From Deinococcus aerius (GTDB lineage: Bacteria > Deinococcota > Deinococci > Deinococcales > Deinococcaceae), in assembly GCF_002897375.1 (NCBI RefSeq), contig NZ_BFAG01000018.1, forward strand, positions 1 to 64,000: a DNA stretch of 64,000 nucleotides, written 5' to 3'. A program made the position numbers and the translations under genes. Positions within the stretch are counted from its first letter, which is position 1; every line of letters starts with the position of its first letter. A model generated the notes under the pieces. It was not told where the DNA came from. It ran no database searches and saw nothing but the letters and a program-made list of their open reading frames with translations. Below, piece by piece: positions 56,077-64,000 of this stretch.

Positions 56077-56438
56077 ATCGAGGGTGGATAGGGGTAACAT
56101 TGCTGGTGTTCCTCACGGCATGTGGTCAGCGAAACGTAGGCCAACTTACGGCGACCGTAAGCGACTTGAGTAGTGAGGCGCGAGTTTCATTCTATCTGAA
56201 CACGATGCCCGTCAAGCAGGCGGTTCTCGCTGCTGGTCAAGGCATCAGTTACGTTTACAACGATGCAGTGGGCACACAAATTTGTATTGAACTTGATCAA
56301 CAGGGTAAGACGACGGGCTTTAGGGGTCAGATTCCTACAGTCGTGCCCACAATCATTAATATTAGTGAAAGGAGCGGGCAGTACGTTGTTGAGGGCAATG
56401 CAAGCGAATTTGTGAATCGTACCGTAAAATGCATCTGA
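56073..56438 (+). CDS. Small lipoprotein, partner of the C39-like protein
   Basis: 121 residues with a lipobox (LLVFLTACGQ). Mature part is beta-rich (RVSFYLNTMPVKQAVLAAG, TQICIELDQQGKTTGFRG). Its start overlaps the stop of the peptidase gene by four bases, so translation is coupled. It could be an inhibitor, chaperone or substrate-binding partner of the peptidase; no family recognised. Same low-GC composition. Confidence 0.65.
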   Translation: MNRGWIGVTLLVFLTACGQRNVGQLTATVSDLSSEARVSFYLNTMPVKQAVLAAGQGISYVYNDAVGTQICIELDQQGKTTGFRGQIPTVVPTIINISERSGQYVVEGNASEFVNRTVKCI

Positions 56439-56529
56439 ATACGATTTGAGGTTCGTTATTTAGGGACCAAGTGGTTTAAGTGACGTGACCTGTGTGACAT
56501 GGGTTGCGTCACTTGAACTATTCAAAAGA

Positions 56530-56930
56530 GGACGGCCTGTCCTCTTCGTTGTCGCGCATCTCCGGGACGAGCAGCAGGCGCTGCTCGTCCTCGACCGGAC
56601 CAACTGGAAAGGCGGTAAGCACGACCTGAACATCCTGTTGCTGAGTGTACGGTGGCAAACCTTCAGCTTCCCGCTCTTGTGGACCTTGTTGCCGCGTGGC
56701 GGCAACAGCAACATGGCGACCCGTATCGCCCTGGTCGAACGTCTACTTCCCTTACTTCAAGGCCGGAGGGTGTTCTTGGGGGCCGACGAGAGGCGGAAGC
56801 GAAACCTGCGCTAGAAAGCTGGCTCACATTTCAAGGCATCCTGCCGCTCCTGCCGCAACTCATTTCCCGTGATAAGAGCCCGGCAGTGCGGCGCGTGGAG
56901 AGCTTGGCCTGCGGGTCGCCCAAGAGATGA
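56530..56930 (+). pseudogene. IS4-family transposase remnant
   Basis: The frame reads [42 protein letters not shown], then [18 protein letters not shown] and RVFLGAD, the central DDE region of IS4-type transposases (first Asp in LDRTNW, second in LGAD). The N-terminal third and the C-terminal part with the final Glu are absent or unreadable, and the frame shifts near 56770. Its last 149 bases are the second copy of the direct repeat. It is inactive. Confidence 0.75.
56776..56924. repeat. 149-base direct repeat, copy 2
   Basis: Partner of 54048-54196 (three mismatches, 2728 bases apart). It forms the end of the transposase remnant. The repeats bracket the two low-GC lipoprotein genes. Confidence 0.85.
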
Positions 56931-56999
56931 GAAACAGAATCCAGCGATCGAGGCGCTTCTAGCGGGATTCTCTGGTCGTCTTGCCCTTAGCACGGGTTT

Positions 57000-57119
57000 C
57001 GGTTCCGACTCTCGTGTGACCTCAAGTTCCAGCCTGGGCGTGATGACTCCGAGATTCGGCAGCGGGTAGAGATGAACGGCCCTAGCTCCAGGAGAAGACG
57101 GGCCACCCACGGAATCCAT
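57000..57119 (-). pseudogene. Likely N-terminal fragment of the split GNAT gene
   Basis: Minus-strand frame from ATG 57119 reads VHLYPLPNLGVITPRLELEV. The TPRLEL segment is the typical first strand of GNAT acetyltransferases, exactly the part missing from the gene at 53457-54047. After LELEV the frame turns into non-GNAT sequence, so the junction is near 57020. Short, so only moderately sure. Confidence 0.45.
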
Positions 57120-57216
57120 GCGCGAAATAGCCTAATGGCCGCGACAAAGGACCCGAGGACCAGTTCGGGTCGCTGGGCTTCATGGTAAATGTGGTGGCCC
57201 TGAGGGACGCTCGATA

Positions 57217-57708
57217 TTACTCCGCCCCCCGGATCGCCCGCAGCCGCTCCAGCACCTCGGCGGCGTGGGTGTGGGGCACCACGTCGCGCCAGTGGGCGGC
57301 GATCCTCCCGTCCGGCGAGATCAGGAAGGTTTCGCGTCGGGCGGGGCGGACCTCGTCGCCGGGCTCGGGCTCGTCGAGCACGCCGTACAGGCTGCTGAGG
57401 GCGTGGGTGCGGTCGGGGATGAGGGGGAAGTCGAGCTGGCACAGGCCGCGGAACTCCACCTGGCTCTGGCGGGTGTCGCTGCTGACGCCCACGAGCTGCG
57501 CCCCCGCCGCCCGGAACTCGGGGAAGAGGGCCTGGAAGCGCCGCGCCTGCATCTGGCAGTGGGTGGCCGCCGCCCGGGGAAAGAAGAACAGGACGACCCA
57601 GCGGCCCCGCCACCCCGAGAACGTGAGGGGCTGCCCCGCGTCGTCGGTCACCGTGAAGTCGGGGGCGAGGTCCCCCACCTGGAGCGTTCGGGTGCTCGGG
57701 ATCGTCAT
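57217..57708 (-). CDS. Peroxiredoxin (AhpC/TSA, Bcp-like)
   Basis: 163 residues from ATG 57708 (MTIPSTRTLQVGDLAPDFTV). The thioredoxin fold motifs are present: LTFSGWRGRWVVLFFFP and VGVSSDT. The peroxidatic region reads PRAAATHCQMQARRF, where Bcp-type enzymes have PKADTPGCTxEA: the Cys is kept, but the usual PxxxTxxC spacing of Thr is changed. Cytoplasmic thiol peroxidase or a related redox role. Divergent from the M28 peptidase gene. Confidence 0.78.
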   Translation of the reverse strand: MTIPSTRTLQVGDLAPDFTVTDDAGQPLTFSGWRGRWVVLFFFPRAAATHCQMQARRFQALFPEFRAAGAQLVGVSSDTRQSQVEFRGLCQLDFPLIPDRTHALSSLYGVLDEPEPGDEVRPARRETFLISPDGRIAAHWRDVVPHTHAAEVLERLRAIRGAE

Positions 57709-57799
57709 AGAAGAGGTCCAGTATGCCCCCCTCGGACAGCCGGGCGTGGGGGAAAACTTCACGGTGGCAACTCATCCGCGCCCATGCTCTCCTGTCCCT

Positions 57800-58963
57800 A
57801 TGCCGCAACTCCCGCTGCGTGCCGTCCTGGGCGCGCTGGTGCTCATGTCCACTGCCCTCGCCAGCGTCGAGAACGACCTCGGCGCCGTCCTGAAGTTCGG
57901 CCCGCGGGTGGCGGGCAGCCCCGCGAACGAGCAGGCCCGCACCTACCTGGAGGGGCAGCTTCGCGCGCTGGGCTACCAGACCCGCCGGGAAAGCTTCTCC
58001 TACCCCCGCTTCGACGACCTGGGTTCAGGTGTGCGGGTGGGAGACCAGGCGCTGGCCGGGCTCGCCCTCCAGGGCACGGTGGGGGGCGAGGTGACCGCCC
58101 CCGCCGTCCGCGTGCCCGGCGTCGGCACCCCCGAGGACTTCCGGGGGGTAGACGTGCGGGGCCGGGTCGCGGTCGTGGCGCGCGGCCAGATTCCCTTTGT
58201 CCAGAAGGCGCGCAACGCGCTGGCGGCGGGGGCGGCCGGGCTGATCGTGGTGAACAACGTGGCGGGCGCGTTGCGCGGCACCCTGGGGGACCGGGTGGGG
58301 CTGCCTGTATTGGGCGTCACGCCGGAGGTCGGGGCGGCCCTGCGGGGGGGGCAGGCGGTCACCCTGCGCGTGCGGGTGCGCGAGGGCGAGGTGCGCGGGG
58401 TGAACGTGGTCGCGTCGCGGGCGGGGGTGGGCGCGCCCACCCTGCTGTTCGGCGGCCACCTGGACTCGGTGCCGGGCGCGCCCGGGGCGAACGACAACCT
58501 CTCCGGCTCGCTCGCGGTGCTGGAAATCGCCCGCCGGGCGGCGAATACACCCCTGGCCGCGCGCAGCCTCTTCGTGCTGTTCGACGGGGAGGAGGACGGC
58601 CTGCGCGGCTCGGCCGCCTTCGTGAAGGAGAACCCGGCGCTCGTGCGGGGCCTGAGGGCCATGTTCAACTTCGACATGGTGGGCGTGAACGTGAGGCCCC
58701 TGGCGGTGAGCGGGGACCCGGAGCTGGTGAGCCTGGCCCGGCAGTCCACGCGGGGGCTGGAGACGTTCCCGCCCAGCAGCGACAGCGACCACGCCTCCTT
58801 CGCGGCGGCGGGCGTGCCCGTCCTGTTCTTCCACCGCGGCCTGGACCCGAACTACCACCAGCCGGGCGACCGGGTGGCGGACCCCGCCCTGATCCGGGAC
58901 ACGGTGGACGCGGCGCTGCGGACGGTGGACACGCTGCTGGCCGCCCCCGCCGCGAGCCGGTAG
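57800..58963 (+). CDS. Secreted M28 family aminopeptidase
   Basis: 387 residues. A signal peptide (LRAVLGALVLMSTALASV) leads into a zinc peptidase with a protease-associated insert (VRGRVAVVARGQIPFVQKARNAL). Zinc and catalytic residues: LLFGGHLDSVPGAPGANDN (His, Asp), FDGEEDGL (Glu-Glu), NFDMVG (Asp) and PNYHQPGD (His). All M28 ligands appear present. Likely an exported aminopeptidase for nutrient recovery. No ribosome site is clear upstream of the start. Confidence 0.85.
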   Translation: MPQLPLRAVLGALVLMSTALASVENDLGAVLKFGPRVAGSPANEQARTYLEGQLRALGYQTRRESFSYPRFDDLGSGVRVGDQALAGLALQGTVGGEVTAPAVRVPGVGTPEDFRGVDVRGRVAVVARGQIPFVQKARNALAAGAAGLIVVNNVAGALRGTLGDRVGLPVLGVTPEVGAALRGGQAVTLRVRVREGEVRGVNVVASRAGVGAPTLLFGGHLDSVPGAPGANDNLSGSLAVLEIARRAANTPLAARSLFVLFDGEEDGLRGSAAFVKENPALVRGLRAMFNFDMVGVNVRPLAVSGDPELVSLARQSTRGLETFPPSSDSDHASFAAAGVPVLFFHRGLDPNYHQPGDRVADPALIRDTVDAALRTVDTLLAAPAASR

Positions 58964-59013
58964 GGAGGAACGGGCGGCTCGGGATGTTCCCCGCTGCCGC
59001 CCGCTTCACCCGC

Positions 59014-60228
59014 TCAGCTCGCCGCGTCCTTCACGAAGAGCACGCCGTCCGTGAGGGGCAGGTCCGGCCCTTGCAGGGGGAAATATCCGGCCTGGGGAGG
59101 AATATCTGCCCTGGAGGTCAGCTCTCGCGGGAGAGCGGCGGTCAGTTCTCCGGCGCTGAACAGGGCGGCCGGGTGGGCCGGGTTCATCAGCGCGCCCTCC
59201 AGGGTGTCCGGGGCCGGGTCCCCGATGCCTCTCTCCGGCGCGGTGTCCAGGTGGCTGGCGATGAAGGCGTAGTGCGGGCCGAACCGGAGGCTGGCGTGCG
59301 CCCCGGCGCCCCACCACTCGATCCTCATGCCGCCCAACTGCATCGTGGCCGTGTTGCGTTGCAGGTGGCTGTTGTGGGCAAACACCAGCGTCGGCCCGCG
59401 CTCCCCCTCGCGCCGGGCAATGGCGCCCAGGTTGTCGGCCATCAGCAGGTCACGCAGGGCCGCCGCCCGCGCCATCCGGGTCGGCCTGGGGTCGGCCAGC
59501 AGCGCGTGGTACTGGAGCAGGCCCATAGCCGTGCGGGCGTGCAACTCTGCCTCCCAGAATGCCGGCTGTGCGGCCAGCCCCGGCGCCCCGGTTCGCAGCC
59601 GTGTGGAGAGGTCGTCGGCCAGCAGGCGGAGGTGCCGCGCGTCTCCCCCGTTGCCGATGGACTGGGCCGCGTCCATGACGGCAGCCGGATTGGTCCAGCG
59701 GGCCTCATCACCGCAGAGGTTTTCGATGGTGGTGGTGTTCGCCGGGACATCGTCCAGGTGCCGACTCAGGAATTCGTGCAGGGCGAGCAGGCTGGCACGG
59801 GGACTGGGGGCCCACCATTCCAGGGGCGCGTCGAAGCCGTAGAAGTGCAGGTGGTCCCCGGGGCCTCGGCCCGCGTTGAAGGCCCGCATCCATTCGACCA
59901 GTGCCCGATTGCCCGCATAGGCTCCAAACCCGTGGCTGAAGCCCGTCTGCATCACCTCCTCCAGCGTTCCCTGACCTGACGTGACATAGGCATTCACCTG
60001 CAGGCCAGCGATGATGTCACTTTCCAGGGCCACCGAGCGAAAGCCGTGGTCCTGGACCAGCGTTTGGAAGATGCGGTTGCGCCAGGCTGGAAAGACCTCC
60101 AGGCCGTGCGTCGGTTCCCCGAGGCCCAGCAGGCGAGGCCGGGCGGGCAGGGTGCCCAGAAAAGACGAGAGGGCGGTCTGCGGATCGGCCATGTCCCAGC
60201 CGACCCCGGGTGGGTTCCGGTGTTGCAT
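59014..60228 (-). CDS. Erythromycin esterase-like family protein
   Basis: 404 residues from ATG 60228 (AAGGAG seven bases upstream). GLGEPTHGLEVF, VALESDI and LVFAHNSHLQRN are the Glu and His motifs of the erythromycin esterase family (PF05139). EreA/B hydrolyse macrolide lactones, but most family members have unknown substrates, so resistance should not be assumed. Stands alone on the minus strand. Confidence 0.82.
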   Translation of the reverse strand: MQHRNPPGVGWDMADPQTALSSFLGTLPARPRLLGLGEPTHGLEVFPAWRNRIFQTLVQDHGFRSVALESDIIAGLQVNAYVTSGQGTLEEVMQTGFSHGFGAYAGNRALVEWMRAFNAGRGPGDHLHFYGFDAPLEWWAPSPRASLLALHEFLSRHLDDVPANTTTIENLCGDEARWTNPAAVMDAAQSIGNGGDARHLRLLADDLSTRLRTGAPGLAAQPAFWEAELHARTAMGLLQYHALLADPRPTRMARAAALRDLLMADNLGAIARREGERGPTLVFAHNSHLQRNTATMQLGGMRIEWWGAGAHASLRFGPHYAFIASHLDTAPERGIGDPAPDTLEGALMNPAHPAALFSAGELTAALPRELTSRADIPPQAGYFPLQGPDLPLTDGVLFVKDAAS

Positions 60229-60370
60229 GTCGTACTCCTTCGCCACAGGGCGCGCCCGCTCTGGCTCCCCCAGCATTCCTGTGGAAGATGTGAGGAGGCT
60301 TACGGGAGAGCCTTTATCTCACCTTCACAGGAGATGTGGGGGAACTCCGGTGCCTGGGGGGACGGCCGCC

Positions 60371-61057
60371 TCAAGCCCCGTCGCGCCGCCGCGTTTTGCC
60401 CGGGGCCCGGTGGACGTGCAGGATCTGGGCGAGGCCGAAGACCCACGCCACGGAGAAGAGCGCGCCGCCGGTCACGTCGGTGGGGTAATGGACGCCGATA
60501 TAGACGCGGGACCACATCATGGCGAGGACGTACAGGGTGCCCAGGATCAGGGCGGGCCACCGCCAGCGCGTGGGCCACAGCAGCGCGGCGATGGCGGTCG
60601 CCAGGGCGGAGGCGAACATGGCGTGCCCGCTGGGAAAGGAGAAGTCCGGCTCGGGCAGAACGGGGGTCCAGAAGGCGGGCCGCGGGCGGTCGAAGAGGTT
60701 TTTGAGCAGCACGTTGATGATCGCCACGCCCCCCAGGCTCAGCGCCACGAAATAGGCCCAGCGCCGCCGAACCCGGTACGGCGCCGCGACGAGGAGCAGC
60801 CCCACGGGGGCCATCCCCTTCGCGCTGCCGAGCAGCGAAAAGGCCACGGCGACGTGATTGAGGAGCGCCGAGCTGTGGGCGTGGATGGCGAGCATCAGCG
60901 GCTTCTCGAACCCGAAGGGCTCTTTCTCGAACACCTCCTGGGCGATCTTGACAAAGCCCAGCAGCGGCAGCAGCAGCCCGAAGAACAGGATAGCCAGGGC
61001 GTGCCCGTGCCGCCGGAGAAAGTCCGCGAGGTGCCGGATGGGGGAGGCGGATGTCAT
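60371..61057 (-). CDS. PAP2 family phosphatase
   Basis: 228 residues with about six membrane segments. The three phosphatase motifs are complete: KNLFDRPRP, SFPSGH and SRVYIGVHYPTDV. These membrane enzymes remove phosphate from lipid phosphates such as undecaprenyl pyrophosphate or phosphatidate. Which lipid cannot be told. Confidence 0.88.
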   Translation of the reverse strand: MTSASPIRHLADFLRRHGHALAILFFGLLLPLLGFVKIAQEVFEKEPFGFEKPLMLAIHAHSSALLNHVAVAFSLLGSAKGMAPVGLLLVAAPYRVRRRWAYFVALSLGGVAIINVLLKNLFDRPRPAFWTPVLPEPDFSFPSGHAMFASALATAIAALLWPTRWRWPALILGTLYVLAMMWSRVYIGVHYPTDVTGGALFSVAWVFGLAQILHVHRAPGKTRRRDGA

Positions 61058-61221
61058 GCTGGCGTCAAGCTACGCCCTGCCCGCCCCCGGAAAAGGAGGC
61101 CGGTCTTGGGACGGCCCATATGGAAGAGCGGCACGATCTGCTCAAAAGAGCAGGGGTTCAAGCGGGCCGCGGTGGAGCAGACCTTTCGATCTTATCTCAC
61201 CCCGAGGGGCAGCCTTGGCCC

Positions 61222-63132
61222 TCAATTCAACGGTTGCTGCTGGAGTTGCTGGGCCAACCGCTCCAGCAGGGGCGGAACGTGTCCCACCTCCCGGGCGAAG
61301 AAGGCCTGGCTCTCCCAGCAGGTCGTTCGCGCCGCGCTGATGCCACAGACCTGGGCAGTGGCGCGGATCAGGAAGTCGTGTAGGCCCTCGTCGAGGGGAT
61401 CGACCTCAATGAGCCGCTCGGCGAGCTTGAGGCACTTGGCGTAGTCCCCCTCGTTGTACCAGGTGTCCATCGTCTCCAGGCCCACCCGGACGATCCAGCG
61501 ACTCATGCGCTCACGCTCCGCTTCCACCCATTCGCTCTCCGAGCCCCGCAGGAAATCCTTGACATTGAACTTAGTTGTCAGCATGACATCTGGGCTGGTG
61601 CTCAGCAAGGCGTCCCGCACCTCCTGGAGGTCCCACGTCAGGTGTACCCCCTCGCAATGCACCCGGTAGACCTGGGCGCCCGGGTCGTAGGGCACGGAGA
61701 GCCCGGGCACCAGACGCTTGAGTTCCAGGCGGACCTGGTGGATGTAATTCTTCGCCCGCGCTGGGGGAACACCATCGAAAACCTCAGTCTGCAAGGTCAC
61801 CAGTGGACTCGCCCCATGACGGAGCAGATAAGCAAGGACCTCGACCGACTTCCGCATCTGGAGCCGTGCCCGCTGCCCATTGACGAGAATCGCCGGGCTA
61901 TCCAGGGTCACCAGGTCTACGTGGGCCACTGGGGGCGTCTGCTGCGAAGGCGCGCACAGCACCCGCTCGTACTCGTGTTCTCCGAGGGCGTCGAGGCGCT
62001 GGCGCGTCTGTTTCAAGCCGTGCAACTCGGGTGCGAGGTGCTGTTGACCTCCCAGCATGACGTGAGCGTCAGCCGCTCCCCGCAGTGCCTCCCGCGCGGC
62101 TTCTAGAGGACCGAGACGGTCGTAAGCCTCGGCCAGATGCAGCAGGACCCACACCACCTCCCGGGTACACCCCGCAGCCTGAAACGCCTCTCTCGCGGCC
62201 TCCAACCGTTCGAGGCCCCGGGCGTCGCCCTCGCAAACCATCGCCGTTCCCTCGCGCCAGTCCAGGTAGGCCTGCGCCCGTGGCGTCTTCACCAGAGCCC
62301 TGGCCCTCCTCAGGCTGACCCGTTCTAATGTCCGGTCTCCGGCGGCCGTGGCAAGGGCCACCAGCCCCAATTGGGCGTAGAACTCAGTCTCGGGCTGCTG
62401 CTGTTCGCGGGCCAGGCGAATGGCTTCCCCAAATGCCTCGCGCGCCTGCTCTCCGCAGCCTGTCGCTCGGTACCACGTTCCCCAGCCATAGGGAAGGAGC
62501 GGGGCGGCCAGCGGGCAGTCGGCGATGTGTTGTTGTGCTCTGGTCAGGTGTTGCTGAGCGTTCTCGAACTTCCCGAGGTAGGTCGCACTAGCCGCCCGCG
62601 CCAGTTGAACGTAGACGCGGCGGGCAGGGTCGGCCTGGTCCTCGGCGAACCGGAGGTAGGCCTCAGCCTTCACGTCGTTGCCCTGGTGGGCGGCCACCAG
62701 CCCGATGGAATGGGCCACCGCCGCCTGGGTGAGGGGGGGAGCGCCGACCGCATGGCTCCACGCCTCATCGAGTAACGTGGCCGCCCGCGACACCTCGCCA
62801 CACTGCTGTTCGAGGATGGCCGCTTCGCGCAGGGCAAGGGCAGCGTCCCGGGACGACAACTGGGCGATGTTAAGACCGGCAAGGTGCTGGCGTGCCGCCT
62901 CGAACTCCCCCTCGAAGCGCAGGCAACCCGCGAGATCGATGTGCGCCGTCTGATCGCCCTGCGCCACAGCCGTCAGGAGAAGCCGTCGGGCATCCAGAAC
63001 GTTACCGAGATACAGGTGGCAGACCCCGGCCCAGCGGTAATCCTGGGCGCGCGGCCGCTTCAGGGCTGCGAAGAGCTGAACTCCCCTTCGATAGTCACCC
63101 GTTAGGACGGCGTGCTGGAGACCGTGCGCCAT
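61222..63132 (-). CDS. TPR regulator with SARP-like C-terminal domain (copy B)
   Basis: 636 residues, paralogue of the gene at 28393-30387. TPR-like repeats fill the first two thirds (QPETEFYAQLGLVAL conserved with copy A; LLHLAEAYDRLGPLEAAREAL). The C-terminal part is a winged helix plus BTAD (VEVLAYLLRHGASPLVTLQTEVFDG, WDLQEVRDALL, LIEVDPLDEGLHDFLIRA). The ATG at 63132 has no ribosome site; TATGCT six bases upstream fits a leaderless transcript. It is divergent from the peptide gene at 63303, mirroring copy A. Predicted to bind a peptide and control nearby promoters. Confidence 0.75.
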   Translation of the reverse strand: MAHGLQHAVLTGDYRRGVQLFAALKRPRAQDYRWAGVCHLYLGNVLDARRLLLTAVAQGDQTAHIDLAGCLRFEGEFEAARQHLAGLNIAQLSSRDAALALREAAILEQQCGEVSRAATLLDEAWSHAVGAPPLTQAAVAHSIGLVAAHQGNDVKAEAYLRFAEDQADPARRVYVQLARAASATYLGKFENAQQHLTRAQQHIADCPLAAPLLPYGWGTWYRATGCGEQAREAFGEAIRLAREQQQPETEFYAQLGLVALATAAGDRTLERVSLRRARALVKTPRAQAYLDWREGTAMVCEGDARGLERLEAAREAFQAAGCTREVVWVLLHLAEAYDRLGPLEAAREALRGAADAHVMLGGQQHLAPELHGLKQTRQRLDALGEHEYERVLCAPSQQTPPVAHVDLVTLDSPAILVNGQRARLQMRKSVEVLAYLLRHGASPLVTLQTEVFDGVPPARAKNYIHQVRLELKRLVPGLSVPYDPGAQVYRVHCEGVHLTWDLQEVRDALLSTSPDVMLTTKFNVKDFLRGSESEWVEAERERMSRWIVRVGLETMDTWYNEGDYAKCLKLAERLIEVDPLDEGLHDFLIRATAQVCGISAARTTCWESQAFFAREVGHVPPLLERLAQQLQQQPLN

Positions 63133-63138
63133 AGGTGA

Positions 63139-63256
63139 AGCATAGGTGGGAACGGGCGGCGCTTGGTGTAGGTGTGCCCATTTCTTCCCTCAACATGAAC
63201 CCAACGGGAAGAGCAGGTTTTTCTCGTCGCGCACGCCCCAAACCGTTTCCTAAACG
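63139..63256. promoter_or_regulatory. Divergent control region of regulator B and peptide B
   Basis: Within 170 bases: a leaderless-type -10 (TATGCT, 63139-63144, minus strand) for the regulator, and a palindrome CGTTT-CCT-AAACG (63244-63256) about 47 bases upstream of the peptide start, a candidate binding site of the regulator. Confidence 0.4.
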
Positions 63257-63302
63257 AGACCAAACCGGGCAGTCCATAGCCTCTTGTCCACGAGGACAAC
63301 TG

Positions 63303-63461
63303 ATGAAGACTGCGAAAAAGACGTTCTTAGCCTTGTTGTGCTTCGCCCTGCTTGCGGCAGGGCATGCGGGTGCCGACCCCAGTACCGGGCACGGTCCTGG
63401 CGCAGGCCCCGCAACATCTCCGCTCCCCTTGTTGCCCTGCACCACACTCTGTGGAACTTGA
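63303..63461 (+). CDS. Secreted signalling-type peptide B (52 residues)
   Basis: ATG 63303 with GAGGAC seven bases upstream. The N-terminus is a clear signal peptide (MKTAKKTFLALLCFALLAAG), likely cleaved after AGA to give DPSTGHGPGAG, then a Pro/Leu stretch with two Cys (LPLLPCTTLCGT). Peptide A has NPTTGAGHIGG in the same place. Both lie divergent from a TPR-SARP paralogue. The two Cys could form a disulfide. I infer an exported signal; no family is known to me. Confidence 0.62.
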   Translation: MKTAKKTFLALLCFALLAAGHAGADPSTGHGPGAGPATSPLPLLPCTTLCGT

Positions 63462-63531
63462 GCCCTGGTCCGTTTCTGTCGTTCACAGACGGCGGATGAA
63501 GTCAGAAGCCCCCTCAACTCAGGAGATCACC

Positions 63532-64000
63532 ATGCAGATCAAGACCCTGGCACCGTCTGTCCTCACCTTGGCGCTGGCCCTCGTGGCATGCGGTCAACAA
63601 GACCGTGCTCAGACACCCACCGCCTCTTCCCCTGAGTCCGCTGTCGCTCGCCTGGATGTTTTGCAGGGCTCGCCGGTTGTCGGCCAGGCACATAACGTGG
63701 AGGTCAAGGCCTACGACGCCAACAACCGTGAAGTGGCGCTGGCCTCCACTGATCTGGTGTGGGAAGTGAAGAACCCAGAAGTGCTCCGGATGGATGCTCC
63801 CGGAAAGTTCACCCCTCTCAAGGCGGGTGAAACTGTCCTTACGGTACGCACCCGGGATGGGCGAACCTACACAGAGTACCCGGAAGTTGTGTGGCAGAAA
63901 GGCTCTTTCCAGCCGACTGTGGAAACGCCAGGGAACTTGGTCGCACAGGCGGCCCCTGGGCATAGCTACGCTGAATTGAATACGAACTGGAGCCGGTACG
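63532..64000 (+). CDS. Lipoprotein with Ig-like repeat (3' partial)
   Basis: ATG 63532 with AGGAG seven bases upstream; the frame runs off the window. The lipobox is LALALVACGQQ. The mature part (ARLDVLQGSPVVGQAHNVEVKAYD, LVWEVKNPEVLRMDAPG, LKAGETVLTVRTRDG) follows the bacterial Ig-like group 2 pattern. It starts 70 bases after peptide B on the same strand, so it is probably co-expressed and may be the output gene of the module. Confidence 0.75.
   Translation, partial: MQIKTLAPSVLTLALALVACGQQDRAQTPTASSPESAVARLDVLQGSPVVGQAHNVEVKAYDANNREVALASTDLVWEVKNPEVLRMDAPGKFTPLKAGETVLTVRTRDGRTYTEYPEVVWQKGSFQPTVETPGNLVAQAAPGHSYAELNTNWSRY

Noticed and set aside
59014..60228. Reading the erythromycin-esterase-like gene as antibiotic resistance
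   Set aside because: The family is broad and most members have unknown substrates; nothing nearby supports a resistance context.

Overview
The window is high-GC bacterial DNA that reads like a Deinococcus chromosome. This is an inference from three things: strongly GC-biased codons; several promoters whose -10 box (TANNNT) sits 6 bases before the start codon, giving leaderless mRNAs; and the gene mix of TPR/SARP regulators, a DUF4127 protein and amino-sugar uptake genes. I saw no rRNA, tRNA or CRISPR array. Two AT-richer islands (about 46.4-48.5 kb and 54.2-56.5 kb) look acquired.

Layout: 1-2.1 kb holds a GHL10-type glycosidase (cut by the window start) and a BadF-type sugar kinase. 2.3-7.8 kb holds a secreted DUF4397-like protein and a minus-strand cell-wall operon: small membrane protein, class A PBP, VWA protein, and a membrane protein broken by a G8 tract. 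8.3-13.3 kb holds a STAND-like ATPase with TPRs followed by a SIR2-like protein. 13.6-25.9 kb is a nine-gene minus-strand run: a SARP regulator, small accessory proteins, and three very large proteins that share one peptidoglycan-binding module but have no signal peptide. They carry an alpha/beta hydrolase plus M23 plus lysozyme-like domains; a transglycosylase-like plus DUF2272 domain; and a subtilisin plus caspase-like domain. 26.3-30.5 kb and 61.2-64 kb each hold a large TPR regulator with a SARP-like C-terminus, a tiny divergently encoded secreted peptide, and a further gene downstream of the peptide.

30.6-44.1 kb is an amino-sugar/cell-wall-sugar locus: NanE, a MurR/RpiR regulator, two tandem solute-binding proteins, a GH20 enzyme, two ABC permeases, an FAD oxidoreductase, an alpha/beta hydrolase and DUF4127 on the minus strand, with divergent GH3 NagZ. 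The shared promoter carries three related operators (TGGAR-N5-YTCCA). 44.1-48.8 kb holds a MITE-like element, a degenerate tyrosine recombinase, and a secreted trypsin-like protease beside a BsuPI-like inhibitor between inverted repeats. 48.8-51.8 kb is a molybdate locus (XRE/PBP-like regulator, ModA, Mop, ModB, no adjacent ModC). 51.8-53.4 kb holds two unknown proteins. At 53.5-57.1 kb a GNAT acetyltransferase gene appears split by a roughly 3-kb insertion bounded by 149-bp direct repeats, one of which is the end of an IS4-family transposase remnant; the cargo is a C39-like cysteine-peptidase lipoprotein and a small lipoprotein. 57.2-61.1 kb holds a peroxiredoxin, M28 peptidase, erythromycin-esterase-like protein and PAP2 phosphatase.

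The strongest candidate for an undescribed system is the twice-occurring peptide/regulator module. Both peptides have a signal sequence followed by [N/D]P[S/T]TGxG, and both are encoded divergently from paralogous TPR-SARP regulators, the layout expected of peptide quorum sensing. Second is the 8.3-25.9 kb block, which combines STAND ATPase/SIR2 conflict-type genes with signal-less wall hydrolases and a caspase-like protease.
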